Assembly (NCBI GenBank): GCA_035311445.1
Contig: DATGCX010000027.1
Coordinates: 1-64,000 of the forward strand
Direction of reading: 5' to 3'
From: JAJPKK01 sp035311445
Lineage (GTDB): Bacteria; Pseudomonadota; Alphaproteobacteria; Rhizobiales; Xanthobacteraceae
Length of the DNA stretch: 64,000 nucleotides
Part shown: piece by piece, positions 56,140-64,000 of the stretch
How the letters are laid out: the number at the start of each line of letters is the position of its first letter
Position numbering within the stretch: position 1 is the first letter of the stretch
The notes under the pieces: generated by a model
The model's database searches: none
Told to the model about the DNA's origin: nothing
The model's input: only the letters and a program-made list of their open reading frames with translations
Position numbers and translations under genes: made by a program

Positions 56140-57045
56140 TCACGCTCTTTCGCTTGGCGGCATCTCGCGCCCGACCTCAATGGCAATCTCGGCCACGTTC
56201 TGTGCCGCACGGTGGACAGGTGCGTCCGGCCAACCCACAACGAAGTTGAGTTCGGGAAGTTCGATAGTGGTGTTCAAGCGGCGCAACCTTTCGCGCGCGT
56301 CGATTTTTTTTTCGATAATAGCCGGCGGAATGACGGCAATCCCGATGCCATCAAGCGCCATGCGCACCACGGCTTCCAACGACGCACTGGCGTGGATGGT
56401 TGCGCGAAGACCCTCGCGGGCCAGCAGCTGCCGCAACGCCATATAAGGCTCGGTGTTGCGTGCGAAGGTGATGAGCGGCCACTTCACGATGTGTTCCAGC
56501 GCAATCGGCTCGCGCGGAAGCCCGAGCCTGTCGTCCGCGACGAATGCAACCGGGAACGAACACAATGGCCGGCTATGCACATTTTGACTATTGATGGGCC
56601 CAAGCAAGAATGCAAGGTCCAGATCCTTTGCAACTAGGCGGTCGCTCAGATAAGGCGATATATTAACGTCGATCTCGAACCCGAGATGAGGATAGGTCGC
56701 ATTGACACGGGCGAACAGCACCGGCAGCCAAGTATGAACGATGCTTTCCGACACGCCGAGTCGTACGACGCCGCGCGCAGTCGAACGGCCGCTGATCTTC
56801 TCGATCATTTCACTGTACATGCCGTTCAGCCGTTCAGCATGGACGAGTAGTTCGTGTCCCTCAGGCGTGAGCGCGGCGACCCGCCGACGATCCGTTTCTA
56901 CCAAGCGGACATTGAGAAACTTCTCAAGCTTCTTGACGCGCTGCCAGACCGCCGGCTCGGCAGCGTTGAGTCTCTCCGCCGCTCGGGCGAAGCTGCGCAG
57001 ATGGGCAACCCACATGAAAATTTCGAGACTCCTGAAATCAATCAT
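56140..57045 (-). CDS. LysR-family transcriptional regulator
   Basis: 301 residues. The HTH is FRSLEIFMWVAHLRSFARAA followed by ERLNAAEPAVWQRVKKLEKF, and the substrate domain covers the rest (RGVVRLGVSESIVHTWLPVL). It presumably senses a metabolite of the surrounding catabolic genes. Its start lies six bases after the MFS stop and its stop ~98 bases ahead of the oxoprolinase, so it is inside the same transcriptional unit rather than divergent, which is less usual for LysR. Confidence 0.93.
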   Translation of the reverse strand: MIDFRSLEIFMWVAHLRSFARAAERLNAAEPAVWQRVKKLEKFLNVRLVETDRRRVAALTPEGHELLVHAERLNGMYSEMIEKISGRSTARGVVRLGVSESIVHTWLPVLFARVNATYPHLGFEIDVNISPYLSDRLVAKDLDLAFLLGPINSQNVHSRPLCSFPVAFVADDRLGLPREPIALEHIVKWPLITFARNTEPYMALRQLLAREGLRATIHASASLEAVVRMALDGIGIAVIPPAIIEKKIDARERLRRLNTTIELPELNFVVGWPDAPVHRAAQNVAEIAIEVGREMPPSERA

Positions 57046-57051
57046 CGGCGG

Positions 57052-58332
57052 TCATCCGGCTTCTGTGGTCAGCACACGACCTTTGGTTTCTGGGAGCAGC
57101 AACGCTGCAATGACCAGGAGACCGTACGCGATCAGGGCGAATACTCCCATCGATTGCCCAAGTGGCAGAACCGCGCTGAGCAGACCAACAAACCACGGGT
57201 TCAAAGCGGCAATGCCGCGCCCGAAATTGTAGGCGAAGCCTTGGCCGGAGCCGCGCATCCGGGTTGGGAACAATTCGGTCAGGAACGGGCCCATACCGGA
57301 GAAAACCCCAGAGGCGAAAAAGCCGAGCGGGAATCCAAGCACCAGCATCATGGCGTCGTTCACCGGGATCTGAGTGTAGGCGATCACGATGACGATCGAG
57401 CACACCGCAAACAGGATGAAATTCGAGCGCCGCCCGATACGGTCATTGAGCCAGGCGCTAACCAGGTAGCCGATCAACGAGCCGACGATGATGACGGCGA
57501 GATAGCCGCCGCTTCCCAGTACTGTGAGATTGCGTTCGTCGCGCAGGAACCTCGGCAGCCAGGTGGTAATCGCGTAATAACCGCCCTGAGCGCCGGTCGA
57601 CAACAGGCAGGTGAAAATTGTGGTCTTCAGCATGGCGGGCGAGAAGATTTCGAGGAAGTCCGCTGTCTTGCCGGCCGTCGCGAGGTTTTGCCGCGTTTGC
57701 GCGAACACCGGCGGTTCATCGACGAACCGCCGCACAAAGAACACCAGCACCGCCGGCGTCAGGCCAACCCAGAACAGCGCACGCCACGCGACCTCTTGGG
57801 AAAACACGCTGAACAACAGCGTCGCCATCAGGGCGGCGATACCCCAGCCGGCTGCCCAGCCGCTTTGCATGGCCCCCACCGCTTTGCCACGGTGCTCGGA
57901 GCGGATTACCTCACCGACCAGCACTGCGGCTGCCGCCCATTCGCCGCCAAAGCCGAGGCCCATGAGTGCGCGGAAGATGAAAAGCTCGGCGTAGCTTTGT
58001 GCAAAGCCGCACAGGAACGTAAACGCCGCAAACCACGCGATCGTGATCTGCAGCGTGCGCACGCGGCCGAAACGATCCGACAGCGCGCCCGCGAACCAAC
58101 CACCGAATGCCGAGGTCAGCAATGTTGCCGTGCCGATGAGCCCGACATCCGCATTGGTGATTGCGAAGCTCGCGATGATCGCCGGGATGGCAAAACTGAA
58201 CATCTGTACGTCCATGGCGTCCAGAATCCAACCGCCGATGCAGGCCCAGAACGTGTTTTTCTCCCGAGCGCTCATCTCCGAATACCAGGTGGTCGGATGA
58301 TGATCGCTCCTCGCTGTCGCTTGTACGGTCAT
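57052..58332 (-). CDS. MFS transporter, organic-acid type
   Basis: 426 residues, 12 membrane segments. The family motif GWFAGALSDRFGRVRTLQI is in loop 2-3 and the FRALMGLGFGGEWAAAAVLV segment follows, typical of metabolite:H+ symporters. ATG 58332 has GGGGGAGG seven bases upstream, a strong ribosome site, so the longer reading from 58362 is not used. It likely imports the substrate for the cyclase and oxoprolinase genes around it. Confidence 0.93.
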   Translation of the reverse strand: MTVQATARSDHHPTTWYSEMSAREKNTFWACIGGWILDAMDVQMFSFAIPAIIASFAITNADVGLIGTATLLTSAFGGWFAGALSDRFGRVRTLQITIAWFAAFTFLCGFAQSYAELFIFRALMGLGFGGEWAAAAVLVGEVIRSEHRGKAVGAMQSGWAAGWGIAALMATLLFSVFSQEVAWRALFWVGLTPAVLVFFVRRFVDEPPVFAQTRQNLATAGKTADFLEIFSPAMLKTTIFTCLLSTGAQGGYYAITTWLPRFLRDERNLTVLGSGGYLAVIIVGSLIGYLVSAWLNDRIGRRSNFILFAVCSIVIVIAYTQIPVNDAMMLVLGFPLGFFASGVFSGMGPFLTELFPTRMRGSGQGFAYNFGRGIAALNPWFVGLLSAVLPLGQSMGVFALIAYGLLVIAALLLPETKGRVLTTEAG

Positions 58333-58386
58333 ATTGTCCTCCCCCAGTGATTCGACGTGCATCGGCGTCGTTTATTTGTCGGGAAG

Positions 58387-59196
58387 TCAAAACAACGACA
58401 ATTGATTGTTCTTCAGATCAGTCACCAGCATGCAGCCGGGAGCATGCGTGATCGCGAACGGTGGCTTGGCGGCCGCGATCGCCGCCTGCGGGGTGACGCC
58501 GCACGCCCAGAACACCGGCAGCTCTCCGGCTTCGATCGGAACGGCATCGCCGTAGTCGGGCTCGCCGAGATCCTCGATTCCGATGGCTTCCGGAAAACCG
58601 ATATGCACCGGCGCACCATGCACAGCTGGTAGCCGTGTGGTCACCTGAATTGCGCGGATTGCGTCGGCCGGCTTCATTGGGCGCATCGATACCACTAGCG
58701 GTCCGTGAAAGCGGCCGGCAGATTGCGTGGCGATGCCGGTACGGTACATCGGAACATTGCATCCGCGTGCAAGATGACGGATGGGAATGTCGTTCTGCAG
58801 CAACGCCTCTTCAAATGAGAACGAACAACCGATGACGAAACTGACGAGGTCGTCGCGCCAGACTGAGATCAGGTCGGTCGGCGAGGTAACGAGCTTGCCG
58901 TGCTCCCACACGCGATAGCGGGGAAGGTCCGTGCGGACGTCAAGGCCGGCGCCGAGCGCCGGCAAGGCCGGGCTTCCGGCATCCGCCACCCCGAGCAGTG
59001 GACACGGCTTGGGGTTGGCCTGGCAGAAACGCAGGAACTCCGCAGCCCAGTCGCCCGGCAATATGGCGAGATTGCCCTGTACGCATCCTGGTGCAAGCCC
59101 AGCAGTGGGGCCATCGAACCGGCCGGACCGGCATTCGCGTCGGACATCGACGCCGGTTGACATCTGGATTGGGGCCGCAAGATCACTGGATGGCAT
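58387..59196 (-). CDS. DUF1445 / D-glutamate cyclase family protein (putative hydro-lyase)
   Basis: 269 residues. Motifs are NPKPCPLLGVADAGSPALPA, SFVIGCSFSFEEALLQNDIP, NVPMYRTGIATQSAGRFHGP and ITHAPGCMLVTDLKNNQLSL. Members such as Bacillus YcsI lie next to 5-oxoprolinase genes, and the family is named for D-glutamate cyclase, which forms 5-oxo-D-proline. Here an oxoprolinase-type gene is three genes downstream, which fits a D-glutamate/5-oxoproline catabolic path. The start is ATG 59196. A remnant second copy lies at 59496. Confidence 0.87.
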   Translation of the reverse strand: MPSSDLAAPIQMSTGVDVRRECRSGRFDGPTAGLAPGCVQGNLAILPGDWAAEFLRFCQANPKPCPLLGVADAGSPALPALGAGLDVRTDLPRYRVWEHGKLVTSPTDLISVWRDDLVSFVIGCSFSFEEALLQNDIPIRHLARGCNVPMYRTGIATQSAGRFHGPLVVSMRPMKPADAIRAIQVTTRLPAVHGAPVHIGFPEAIGIEDLGEPDYGDAVPIEAGELPVFWACGVTPQAAIAAAKPPFAITHAPGCMLVTDLKNNQLSLF

Positions 59197-59298
59197 TGGG
59201 TTGACGCTCCTCTTTGCTGGCCGCCCACCCGGGTATCATCTTCTCCGATCGTGATCTTTGCCAATCGTGGTTTTTTGGGTTTCGATAAGCTCACCTTA

Positions 59299-59397
59299 TC
59301 AGGTACCGCACGGGCCTCGTTCCTGCCTGAACGGCGGTGTGGGCACATCCATGTACGTGCCGCCGCGATCGATCCAGCATTCCTGAGAATTTGCCAT
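59299..59397 (-). pseudogene. N-terminal remnant of a second oxoprolinase-type gene
   Basis: From ATG 59397 the frame reads ANSQECWIDRGGTYMDV, matching the start of the intact oxoprolinase (WEFWIDRGGTFTDV). It ends after 32 residues in a stop at 59299. Only the beginning of the A domain survives. Its direction and place suggest loss of a paralogous operon. Confidence 0.7.
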
Positions 59398-59495
59398 CGC
59401 TGTCCAGCCTCAACAACGTCGGTGCGGGCGACTCACCTCTCCAATATCGTCGTCCGGCTTGGTGATCCGGTAACCCGCCGAACATCAATGTTTCC

Positions 59496-59851
59496 ATGTA
59501 TCGCACCAATGTGCGGACGACTCCGGCGGGTCGGTTTCACGGACCTCTTGTGGTGTCTATGCGGCCGTTCAAGCCGGCGGACGCCATCCGGGCTGTGCAG
59601 ATCACATCACGGCTGCCCACCGTGCACGGCGCGCCTGTGCACATCGGATTTCCGGAAGCTATTGGCATTCGGGATCTTGCCAGGCCGGACTTTGGCGATG
59701 CGGTGCCGATCGAACCCGGCCCGTGTTCTGGGCCTGTGGCGTGACGCCACAAGCCGCCATCGCGGCCGCCCGCCCTCCTTTCGCCATCACACACGCGCCC
59801 GGCCGCATGCTGGTGACCGATCTCAAGAACGCCCAATTCGCGGCGATCTGA
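59496..59851 (+). pseudogene. C-terminal remnant of a second DUF1445 gene, inverted
   Basis: AGRFHGPLVVSMRPFKPADA, VHGAPVHIGFPEAIGIRDLA and GDAVPIEPG match the intact DUF1445 gene at 58387 closely. A one-base shift near 59720 moves it to a second frame: VFWACGVTPQAAIAAARPPF, ITHAPGRMLVTDLKNAQF, then stop at 59851. The N-terminal ~150 residues are absent. It is on the opposite strand to the intact gene. Confidence 0.85.
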
Positions 59852-60321
59852 GGGATGTTCTTTGACACTGTGGGCTTCACGCCAAAGATGTATCGCGGCG
59901 ACCTCCGAAGTGCATCGTCGCCGCTTCAAACCATGCGACAGGGTGGTCCGTTAACACCCAGCGAGCGCGCCAACGGCCTGCGGTTCTTACCGATTTTTTT
60001 CTCCAGATTGAATTAATGGGAACCGTCAGCACTCGTGCGTCTAAAATTATTTGATGATGTTTAGAATTATCGTTCTTGCGATAACACGCATCGCGTGTGC
60101 ATCTTCCTGGTAAGAACTGTTATCGCTCGCATTTGTGCAGCGCACGCCTACTTTAGCAAAATCTTGGTGTTGCCCAGCGAATGGCCGCGAATAGCCGCGG
60201 CCCGGACGATATGTAGAGCTAACGCGTTAAACCGGCAGAGGGCCATATGGGGCTTGGGCAATCCTCGTGGTTCCGGATTTGGAATTTTGGCAGTGCCCGA
60301 CCTTGGGTGCAGGGGGGTGCA
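59852..60321. other. Gene-free stretch, locally AT-rich
   Basis: No coding sequence is evident in these ~470 bases. The part near 59995-60060 is more AT-rich than the surroundings and might hold a promoter for the small membrane protein at 60322, but no clear boxes were assigned. Confidence 0.5.
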
Positions 60322-60615
60322 ATGACGTTTGAATTGGCCATCATCAGTGTTCTGGCAGGCATTACCCTCGGTCTGCGGTACAGGGTTTTGATCCTTGTCC
60401 CTGCGGTTATCATTGCAATGATATTTGCGGTGATCGTCGGAGTTGCGCACGCCGATCGCTTCTGGTCCATCGTCCTGGCGATGGTGATATTCGGGACCGC
60501 CGTTCAAATTGGTTATCTGGCTGGTGTCGTGTTGCGCGTCGCAATCGAATCAATTTGCGCATCCAGCATCGGGGGCCGCAATCCCGAAATCAACTCTGAA
60601 GCTGGCCGTACCTAG
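60322..60615 (+). CDS. Small conserved membrane protein
   Basis: 97 residues. Three membrane segments: LAIISVLAGITLGLRYRVLI, VPAVIIAMIFAVIVGVAHA and WSIVLAMVIFGTAVQIGYLA. The GG-rich ribosome site (AGGGGGG) precedes ATG 60322. Similar small proteins are widespread in Bradyrhizobiaceae; no function is known. Confidence 0.75.
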   Translation: MTFELAIISVLAGITLGLRYRVLILVPAVIIAMIFAVIVGVAHADRFWSIVLAMVIFGTAVQIGYLAGVVLRVAIESICASSIGGRNPEINSEAGRT

Positions 60616-60650
60616 AGCCAATTCCGGTCAAGTTGGAGCACCTTCGAGTC

Positions 60651-60673
60651 GTGGCCGGGCTCGTCCCGGCCAC
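60651..60673. repeat. REP-like palindrome
   Basis: GTGGCCGGG and CCCGGCCAC form a 9-bp perfect stem with loop CTCGT. It lies between the convergent small membrane gene and tctA. It is related to the repeat at 51463. Confidence 0.65.
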
Positions 60674-60767
60674 CTCAATTGTTGATGCTCCGTGCTCAAG
60701 AATTCGTCGTCGCCGTAACAAGCCGGGCGACGACGCCTTAAAATGAAGCTTGTCCCTCGCTTGCCAT

Positions 60768-62297
60768 CTATTGCGCGGCCTCGCCGGCTTCCACTTCAGC
60801 GAGCTTGGTGCGCCAGTCGGCGCGCTTGCGAATGAGGGCGAGGAGCGACAGCAACAGGAGCACCGCCGCAACCAGGAACAGTGCCAGCGCGATCGGGCGC
60901 GTGAAGAAGATCGTCCAATAGCCGTTTGACATGATGAGCGATTGGCGCAGGCTCAATTCGAAAGTTGGTGAGATCACGAGACCGAGTACGAGCGGTGCTG
61001 GGTCAAGACCGAGCTTGCGCAGGAAATAGCCGAGCACGCCCATGATCAGCATGATCCACACGTCGACAATCGAATTGTTCACCGTATAGACGCCGATCAC
61101 GCAGAACATGATCACCAGCGGATAAAGATAGCTGTAGGGAATCCGCAGCACGTTGACGAACAGACCGACCAGCGGCAGGTTGAGCAGGAGCAGCAGGACG
61201 TTGCCCACATACATGGAGGCGACGAAGCCCCAGAAGATGTCCGGGTGCTCGTTGACAAGTTGCGGGCCCGGCTGCACCCCATGGACAATTAGTGCTGCCA
61301 TCAGCACTGCGGTTACCGGGCCGGTCGGCAGACCGAGTGCCAGCATTGGCACAAATGCGCCGGTCGAGGCGGAATTATTCGCCGACTCCGGTCCGGCGAC
61401 GCCCGCCACCGCGCCCTTGCCAAATTCCTCCGGATGCTTGGAAAGCTTGCGCTCGACCGCGTAGGACAGAAAACTCGAAATGATGTGCGCGGAGCCCGGC
61501 GTGAGCCCGATGAGGAAACCGAGCACACTGCCGCGAGCGATCGGCCACGCCGATTGCCGCCACTCTTGGCGGTTCGGCAAAAGCTCGCGCAGTTTCGGAG
61601 CCATCACCTCGCCGACCACACTTGCGCTCGGCGTCGAGAGGATTTCACCAAGCCCGAACAAGCCGACCGCGACCGGCACGATGCCGATGCCGTCGCCGAG
61701 TTCGGCGATATCGAATGAGTAGCGGAAATGCCCGGTGAGATTGTCGATCCCGATCGTCCCCAGCAGCAGCCCGATGGCCGCCATGAGTAATGTGCGTGGC
61801 AGCGACGTGGACGACATGTAGGCGAGGAAGATGAGGCCGACGACCAGAAGCGCGGTGTATTCGGGGGGGCCGAAGCGCAGTGCGAAAGCCGCAAGCGGCG
61901 GGGCGATCGCGGTCAGCACCACCACTCCAAAAGTGCCTGCGATCCATGATCCGACTGCCGCGATGCACAGTGCCGCGCCGGCGCGGCCCTTGCGGGCCAT
62001 GGCGTAGCCGTCGATGCAGGTCATGACCGAGGAGGCCTCGCCCGGAATCCGCATCAGGATCGAGGTGGTGGAGCCGCCATACTGCGAGCCGTAGTAGATG
62101 CCGGCCAGCATGACGATCGCCTTGGTGGCGTCGAGCCCGAAAGTGACCGGCAACAGGATGCTGATGCCAGACAGAGGCCCGATGCCCGGCAACACCCCGA
62201 CCAGTGTGCCGACGAGGCAGCCGAGAAAGCCGTACCACAGCACGTCCGGCCGCAACGCGACAGAAAATCCGAGCATCAGGCTGTCGAGGGTTTCCAC
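60768..62297 (-). CDS. tctA: Tripartite tricarboxylate transporter, large membrane subunit
   Basis: 509 residues with about 11-12 membrane segments. TctA hallmarks are GTLVGVLPGIGPLSGISILL, YYGSQYGGSTTSILMRIPGE and MARKGRAGAALCIAAVGSWI. It forms the channel that takes citrate-like or other carboxylates delivered by TctC. The start is GTG 62297, three bases after the tctB stop. It ends the tctCBA unit. Confidence 0.94.
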   Translation of the reverse strand: METLDSLMLGFSVALRPDVLWYGFLGCLVGTLVGVLPGIGPLSGISILLPVTFGLDATKAIVMLAGIYYGSQYGGSTTSILMRIPGEASSVMTCIDGYAMARKGRAGAALCIAAVGSWIAGTFGVVVLTAIAPPLAAFALRFGPPEYTALLVVGLIFLAYMSSTSLPRTLLMAAIGLLLGTIGIDNLTGHFRYSFDIAELGDGIGIVPVAVGLFGLGEILSTPSASVVGEVMAPKLRELLPNRQEWRQSAWPIARGSVLGFLIGLTPGSAHIISSFLSYAVERKLSKHPEEFGKGAVAGVAGPESANNSASTGAFVPMLALGLPTGPVTAVLMAALIVHGVQPGPQLVNEHPDIFWGFVASMYVGNVLLLLLNLPLVGLFVNVLRIPYSYLYPLVIMFCVIGVYTVNNSIVDVWIMLIMGVLGYFLRKLGLDPAPLVLGLVISPTFELSLRQSLIMSNGYWTIFFTRPIALALFLVAAVLLLLSLLALIRKRADWRTKLAEVEAGEAAQ

Positions 62298-62300
62298 CGT

Positions 62301-62744
62301 TCAGAACCCCAGAACACCCTGCTCGAGCGGCGATTTGAGGATGACGGTGAAAAGCCCGTAGGTCATCAGGCTGATGCCGATGCTGTAGGCTGCGGCAGCG
62401 AGCAGGTTCCGGCCTTCAAGTGCGATCAGGGCGAACAGCATCAGCGACATCGTCACGATGAAACCGAGCGTCGTGTAGAGCGCAACCGCTGCTGCGGTAA
62501 TCGCCAGCACCCGGATCGCGTGGGGCAGGTCGCTCCAGTCGATCTCGGAAAACGGCGCGGTCGTGCCTCCACGTGCGACCAGGATCGCGCCCAACACGAT
62601 CATCAGGGCGCAAACGAGCTTCGGCATCATGCCGGCGCCAGGAAATGCAAGCGTGCCGAACGGCAGGTCGCCGCTCACCGCCAGCACGGCAAGCGCAGCC
62701 GCTATAGCGGCGCCCCCGGCGACATGGTCAGCACGCAGGGTCAT
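62301..62744 (-). CDS. tctB: Tripartite tricarboxylate transporter, small membrane subunit
   Basis: 147 residues with four membrane segments (VAGGAAIAAALAVLAVSGDL, MMPKLVCALMIVLGAILVAR, ITAAAVALYTTLGFIVTMSL, LFALIALEGRNLLAAAAYSI). It is poorly conserved as is usual for TctB, and is identified mainly by position and topology between tctC and tctA. The tctA start follows three bases after its stop. Confidence 0.88.
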   Translation of the reverse strand: MTLRADHVAGGAAIAAALAVLAVSGDLPFGTLAFPGAGMMPKLVCALMIVLGAILVARGGTTAPFSEIDWSDLPHAIRVLAITAAAVALYTTLGFIVTMSLMLFALIALEGRNLLAAAAYSIGISLMTYGLFTVILKSPLEQGVLGF

Positions 62745-62781
62745 GGTGCTCCTAGCTTTCCTACATACCGGGGCTTCTTAT

Positions 62782-62901
62782 CCCTCCCCGTCTTCGGGGA
62801 GGGTGGCGCCATAGGCGCCGGGTGGGGTTGGATGCAGCACGGTCAAGGATTCCCCACCCGGCCGCGCTTCGCGCGTCCACCCTCCCCGAAGACGGGGAGG
62901 G
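62782..62901. repeat. Palindromic mini-element between tctC and tctB (copy C)
   Basis: CCCTCCCCGTCTTCGGGGAG (from 62782) and CCCTCCCCGAAGACGGGGAG (from 62880) are the ends, mutually inverted. Between them lie GGCGCC-rich palindromes. The element fills most of the 160-base tctC-tctB gap and stops three bases before the tctC stop codon. It is the intergenic counterpart of the two copies in the oxoprolinase gene. Confidence 0.85.
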
Positions 62902-62904
62902 ATC

Positions 62905-63885
62905 TCACCCCTCGACCCGTCCGATCGAGCGGATCGCTTCTTCAACGCGCCTGGCATCGGTGTCCCAGAAGGCGCGAAACTCAGGTTGATCGAGATAATC
63001 GACGTCCTGGCCGATGTTCGCCATCAACTCCTTGAATTTGGGGGTCATCACTGCGGCGCGGGTGAAGTCACGGATCTTGGTCACGATGGGCTCTGGCGTG
63101 CCCTTGGGAGCGAACAGGCCGACCCACAGGTAGAACTCGAGGTCATAACCGAGTTCCTTCATGGTCGGTACGTTGGGTAGTGCGTGGGAGCGCTGCGCCC
63201 CGAATGAGGCGAGCGCCCGTGCCTTGCCGCCTTTGATTTGGCCGAGGCAGGCGGCAATCGAGGATACGAGCACCTGCGAATTATTGCCGATCAGCGCGGT
63301 GAGTGCCGGGCCGCCGCCGTTGGTCGGCAGATGGCGCAACTTGATGCCGGTCGCCTTGAGGTAAAGCGCCATCGGCAGATGCAGGGCGCCATAAAGACCG
63401 GATGAAGAGAAGATGATCTCGTTCGGCCGCTTCATAGCGTCGTCGGTGAATTCCTTCAAAGTCCTGTATGGCGTCTGGTCGTTGACGATCAGCACGCACG
63501 GATCGGCAATGAAGCGCGCAATCGGAATGAAGTCGGCACGGGAAAACTTCGGCTGCCGGCCGAACAGCTTGTCCACCTCGGGAAAGCCCGAAATTGAAAC
63601 GATGTGTAGCAGCAGTGTGTAGCCATCGGGCTTCGCGTTAGCGGCGACCTGCGCCCCGACCGCGCCCGCCGCGCCCGCCTTGGTATCGATCACGGCAGGC
63701 TGCTTGATGATCGGCTCAAGCACTGCAGCAAACGGGCGTCCCACCACGTCAGCGGCGCCGCCGGGCGGAAACGGATTGATAAATGTAATCGCGCGGGACG
63801 GATAATTGGCGGCGTCCTGGGCGAAGCTCGCCGTCGGCAGGAGGGTCGCCGCGGCCGAGCCAATGACGAAGCTGCGTCTGTCCAT
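62905..63885 (-). CDS. tctC: Tripartite tricarboxylate transporter, Bug-type binding protein
   Basis: 326 residues. Signal peptide (RRSFVIGSAAATLLPTASFA), which contains a Tat-like RRSF motif. Bug-family core: AITFINPFPPGGAADVVGRP, KAGAAGAVGAQVAANAKPDG, SSGLYGALHLPMALYLKATG and VGLFAPKGTPEPIVTKIRDF. It binds a carboxylate in the periplasm. The start is ATG 63885. Confidence 0.93.
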   Translation of the reverse strand: MDRRSFVIGSAAATLLPTASFAQDAANYPSRAITFINPFPPGGAADVVGRPFAAVLEPIIKQPAVIDTKAGAAGAVGAQVAANAKPDGYTLLLHIVSISGFPEVDKLFGRQPKFSRADFIPIARFIADPCVLIVNDQTPYRTLKEFTDDAMKRPNEIIFSSSGLYGALHLPMALYLKATGIKLRHLPTNGGGPALTALIGNNSQVLVSSIAACLGQIKGGKARALASFGAQRSHALPNVPTMKELGYDLEFYLWVGLFAPKGTPEPIVTKIRDFTRAAVMTPKFKELMANIGQDVDYLDQPEFRAFWDTDARRVEEAIRSIGRVEG

Positions 63886-64000
63886 GATGGTCTCCCGAAA
63901 GATCCGACAGTAGCCACGAGGGAACTGCCCGGCAACTCGGCGGGTTGCCGCGGCGTAGTTGGGCGAGGATACGGCAACCCTATGAGCTTGACGGCATCAG

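Noticed and set aside
56854..58350. Long plus-strand frame opposite the MFS and LysR genes
   Set aside because: Shadow frame: the minus strand has intact MFS and LysR motifs.

Overview
The window is GC-rich and reads as chromosomal DNA of an alphaproteobacterium of the order Hyphomicrobiales (Bradyrhizobium/Rhodopseudomonas/Pseudolabrys-like). The evidence is many NitT/TauT, Dpp/Opp-type and TTT substrate-binding transporters, extensin-like and Tim44-like envelope proteins, small Rhizobiales-type secreted proteins, and palindromic mini-repeats of the kind common in that group. This taxonomic call is inference; no rRNA gene is present.

Layout. 1-5.2 kb: a broken class-3 lipase, a RelE/ParE-like domain fused to a UvrD-type helicase, and two coiled-coil membrane proteins, one of them a pseudogene. 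5.4-12.8 kb (minus strand): the metabolic highlight, a molybdenum locus running modA-modB-modC, then a secreted 14-repeat WD40 protein, then mosB-mosA (molybdenum storage protein beta and alpha), ending in a dead caspase-like gene. Molybdate uptake and storage are thus co-located, with a WD40 protein of unknown role between them. 12.9-23.2 kb: a GYF-like membrane protein, a tripartite RND efflux operon (one adaptor, two tandem pumps), an unusual ECF-transporter-like fusion and a Cys-rich secreted protein. 23.6-24.4 kb: decayed genes. 25.1-28.7 kb (minus): a NitT/TauT-type ABC transporter with two permeases, one frameshifted. 29.7-35.4 kb (plus): a complete five-gene Dpp/Opp-type ABC operon.

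35.4-41.2 kb: a decayed integrative element beside tRNA-Ser(CGA). It holds a frameshifted tyrosine integrase, an excisionase-like HTH protein, a broken AAA ATPase, a ParB-like fragment, and remnants of a serine recombinase, a deaminase and a cation transporter. 41.6-51.9 kb: ordinary chromosome with SCO1/SenC, a periplasmic solute-binding protein, an FAD monooxygenase, an AhpD-like protein, an SUMF1-domain protein, GNAT, extensin-like, a ModA-like orphan binding protein and a Tim44-like protein.

52.0-59.2 kb (minus): a D-glutamate cyclase-family protein, MFS transporter, LysR regulator and one long hydantoinase/5-oxoprolinase-type protein, plausibly one catabolic operon. The oxoprolinase carries two palindromic mini-elements inserted in frame and apparently translated. 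Remnants of a second oxoprolinase/cyclase pair follow in inverted arrangement. 60.7-63.9 kb (minus): a tripartite tricarboxylate transporter tctC-tctB-tctA with a related palindromic element between tctC and tctB.

The strongest leads are the WD40-linked molybdenum storage locus, the in-frame palindromic elements in the oxoprolinase, and the RelE-helicase fusion overlapping a lipase gene. Many genes here carry single-base frameshifts. Two lie in homopolymers and could be sequencing errors; the rest are concentrated in islands and look like real decay.
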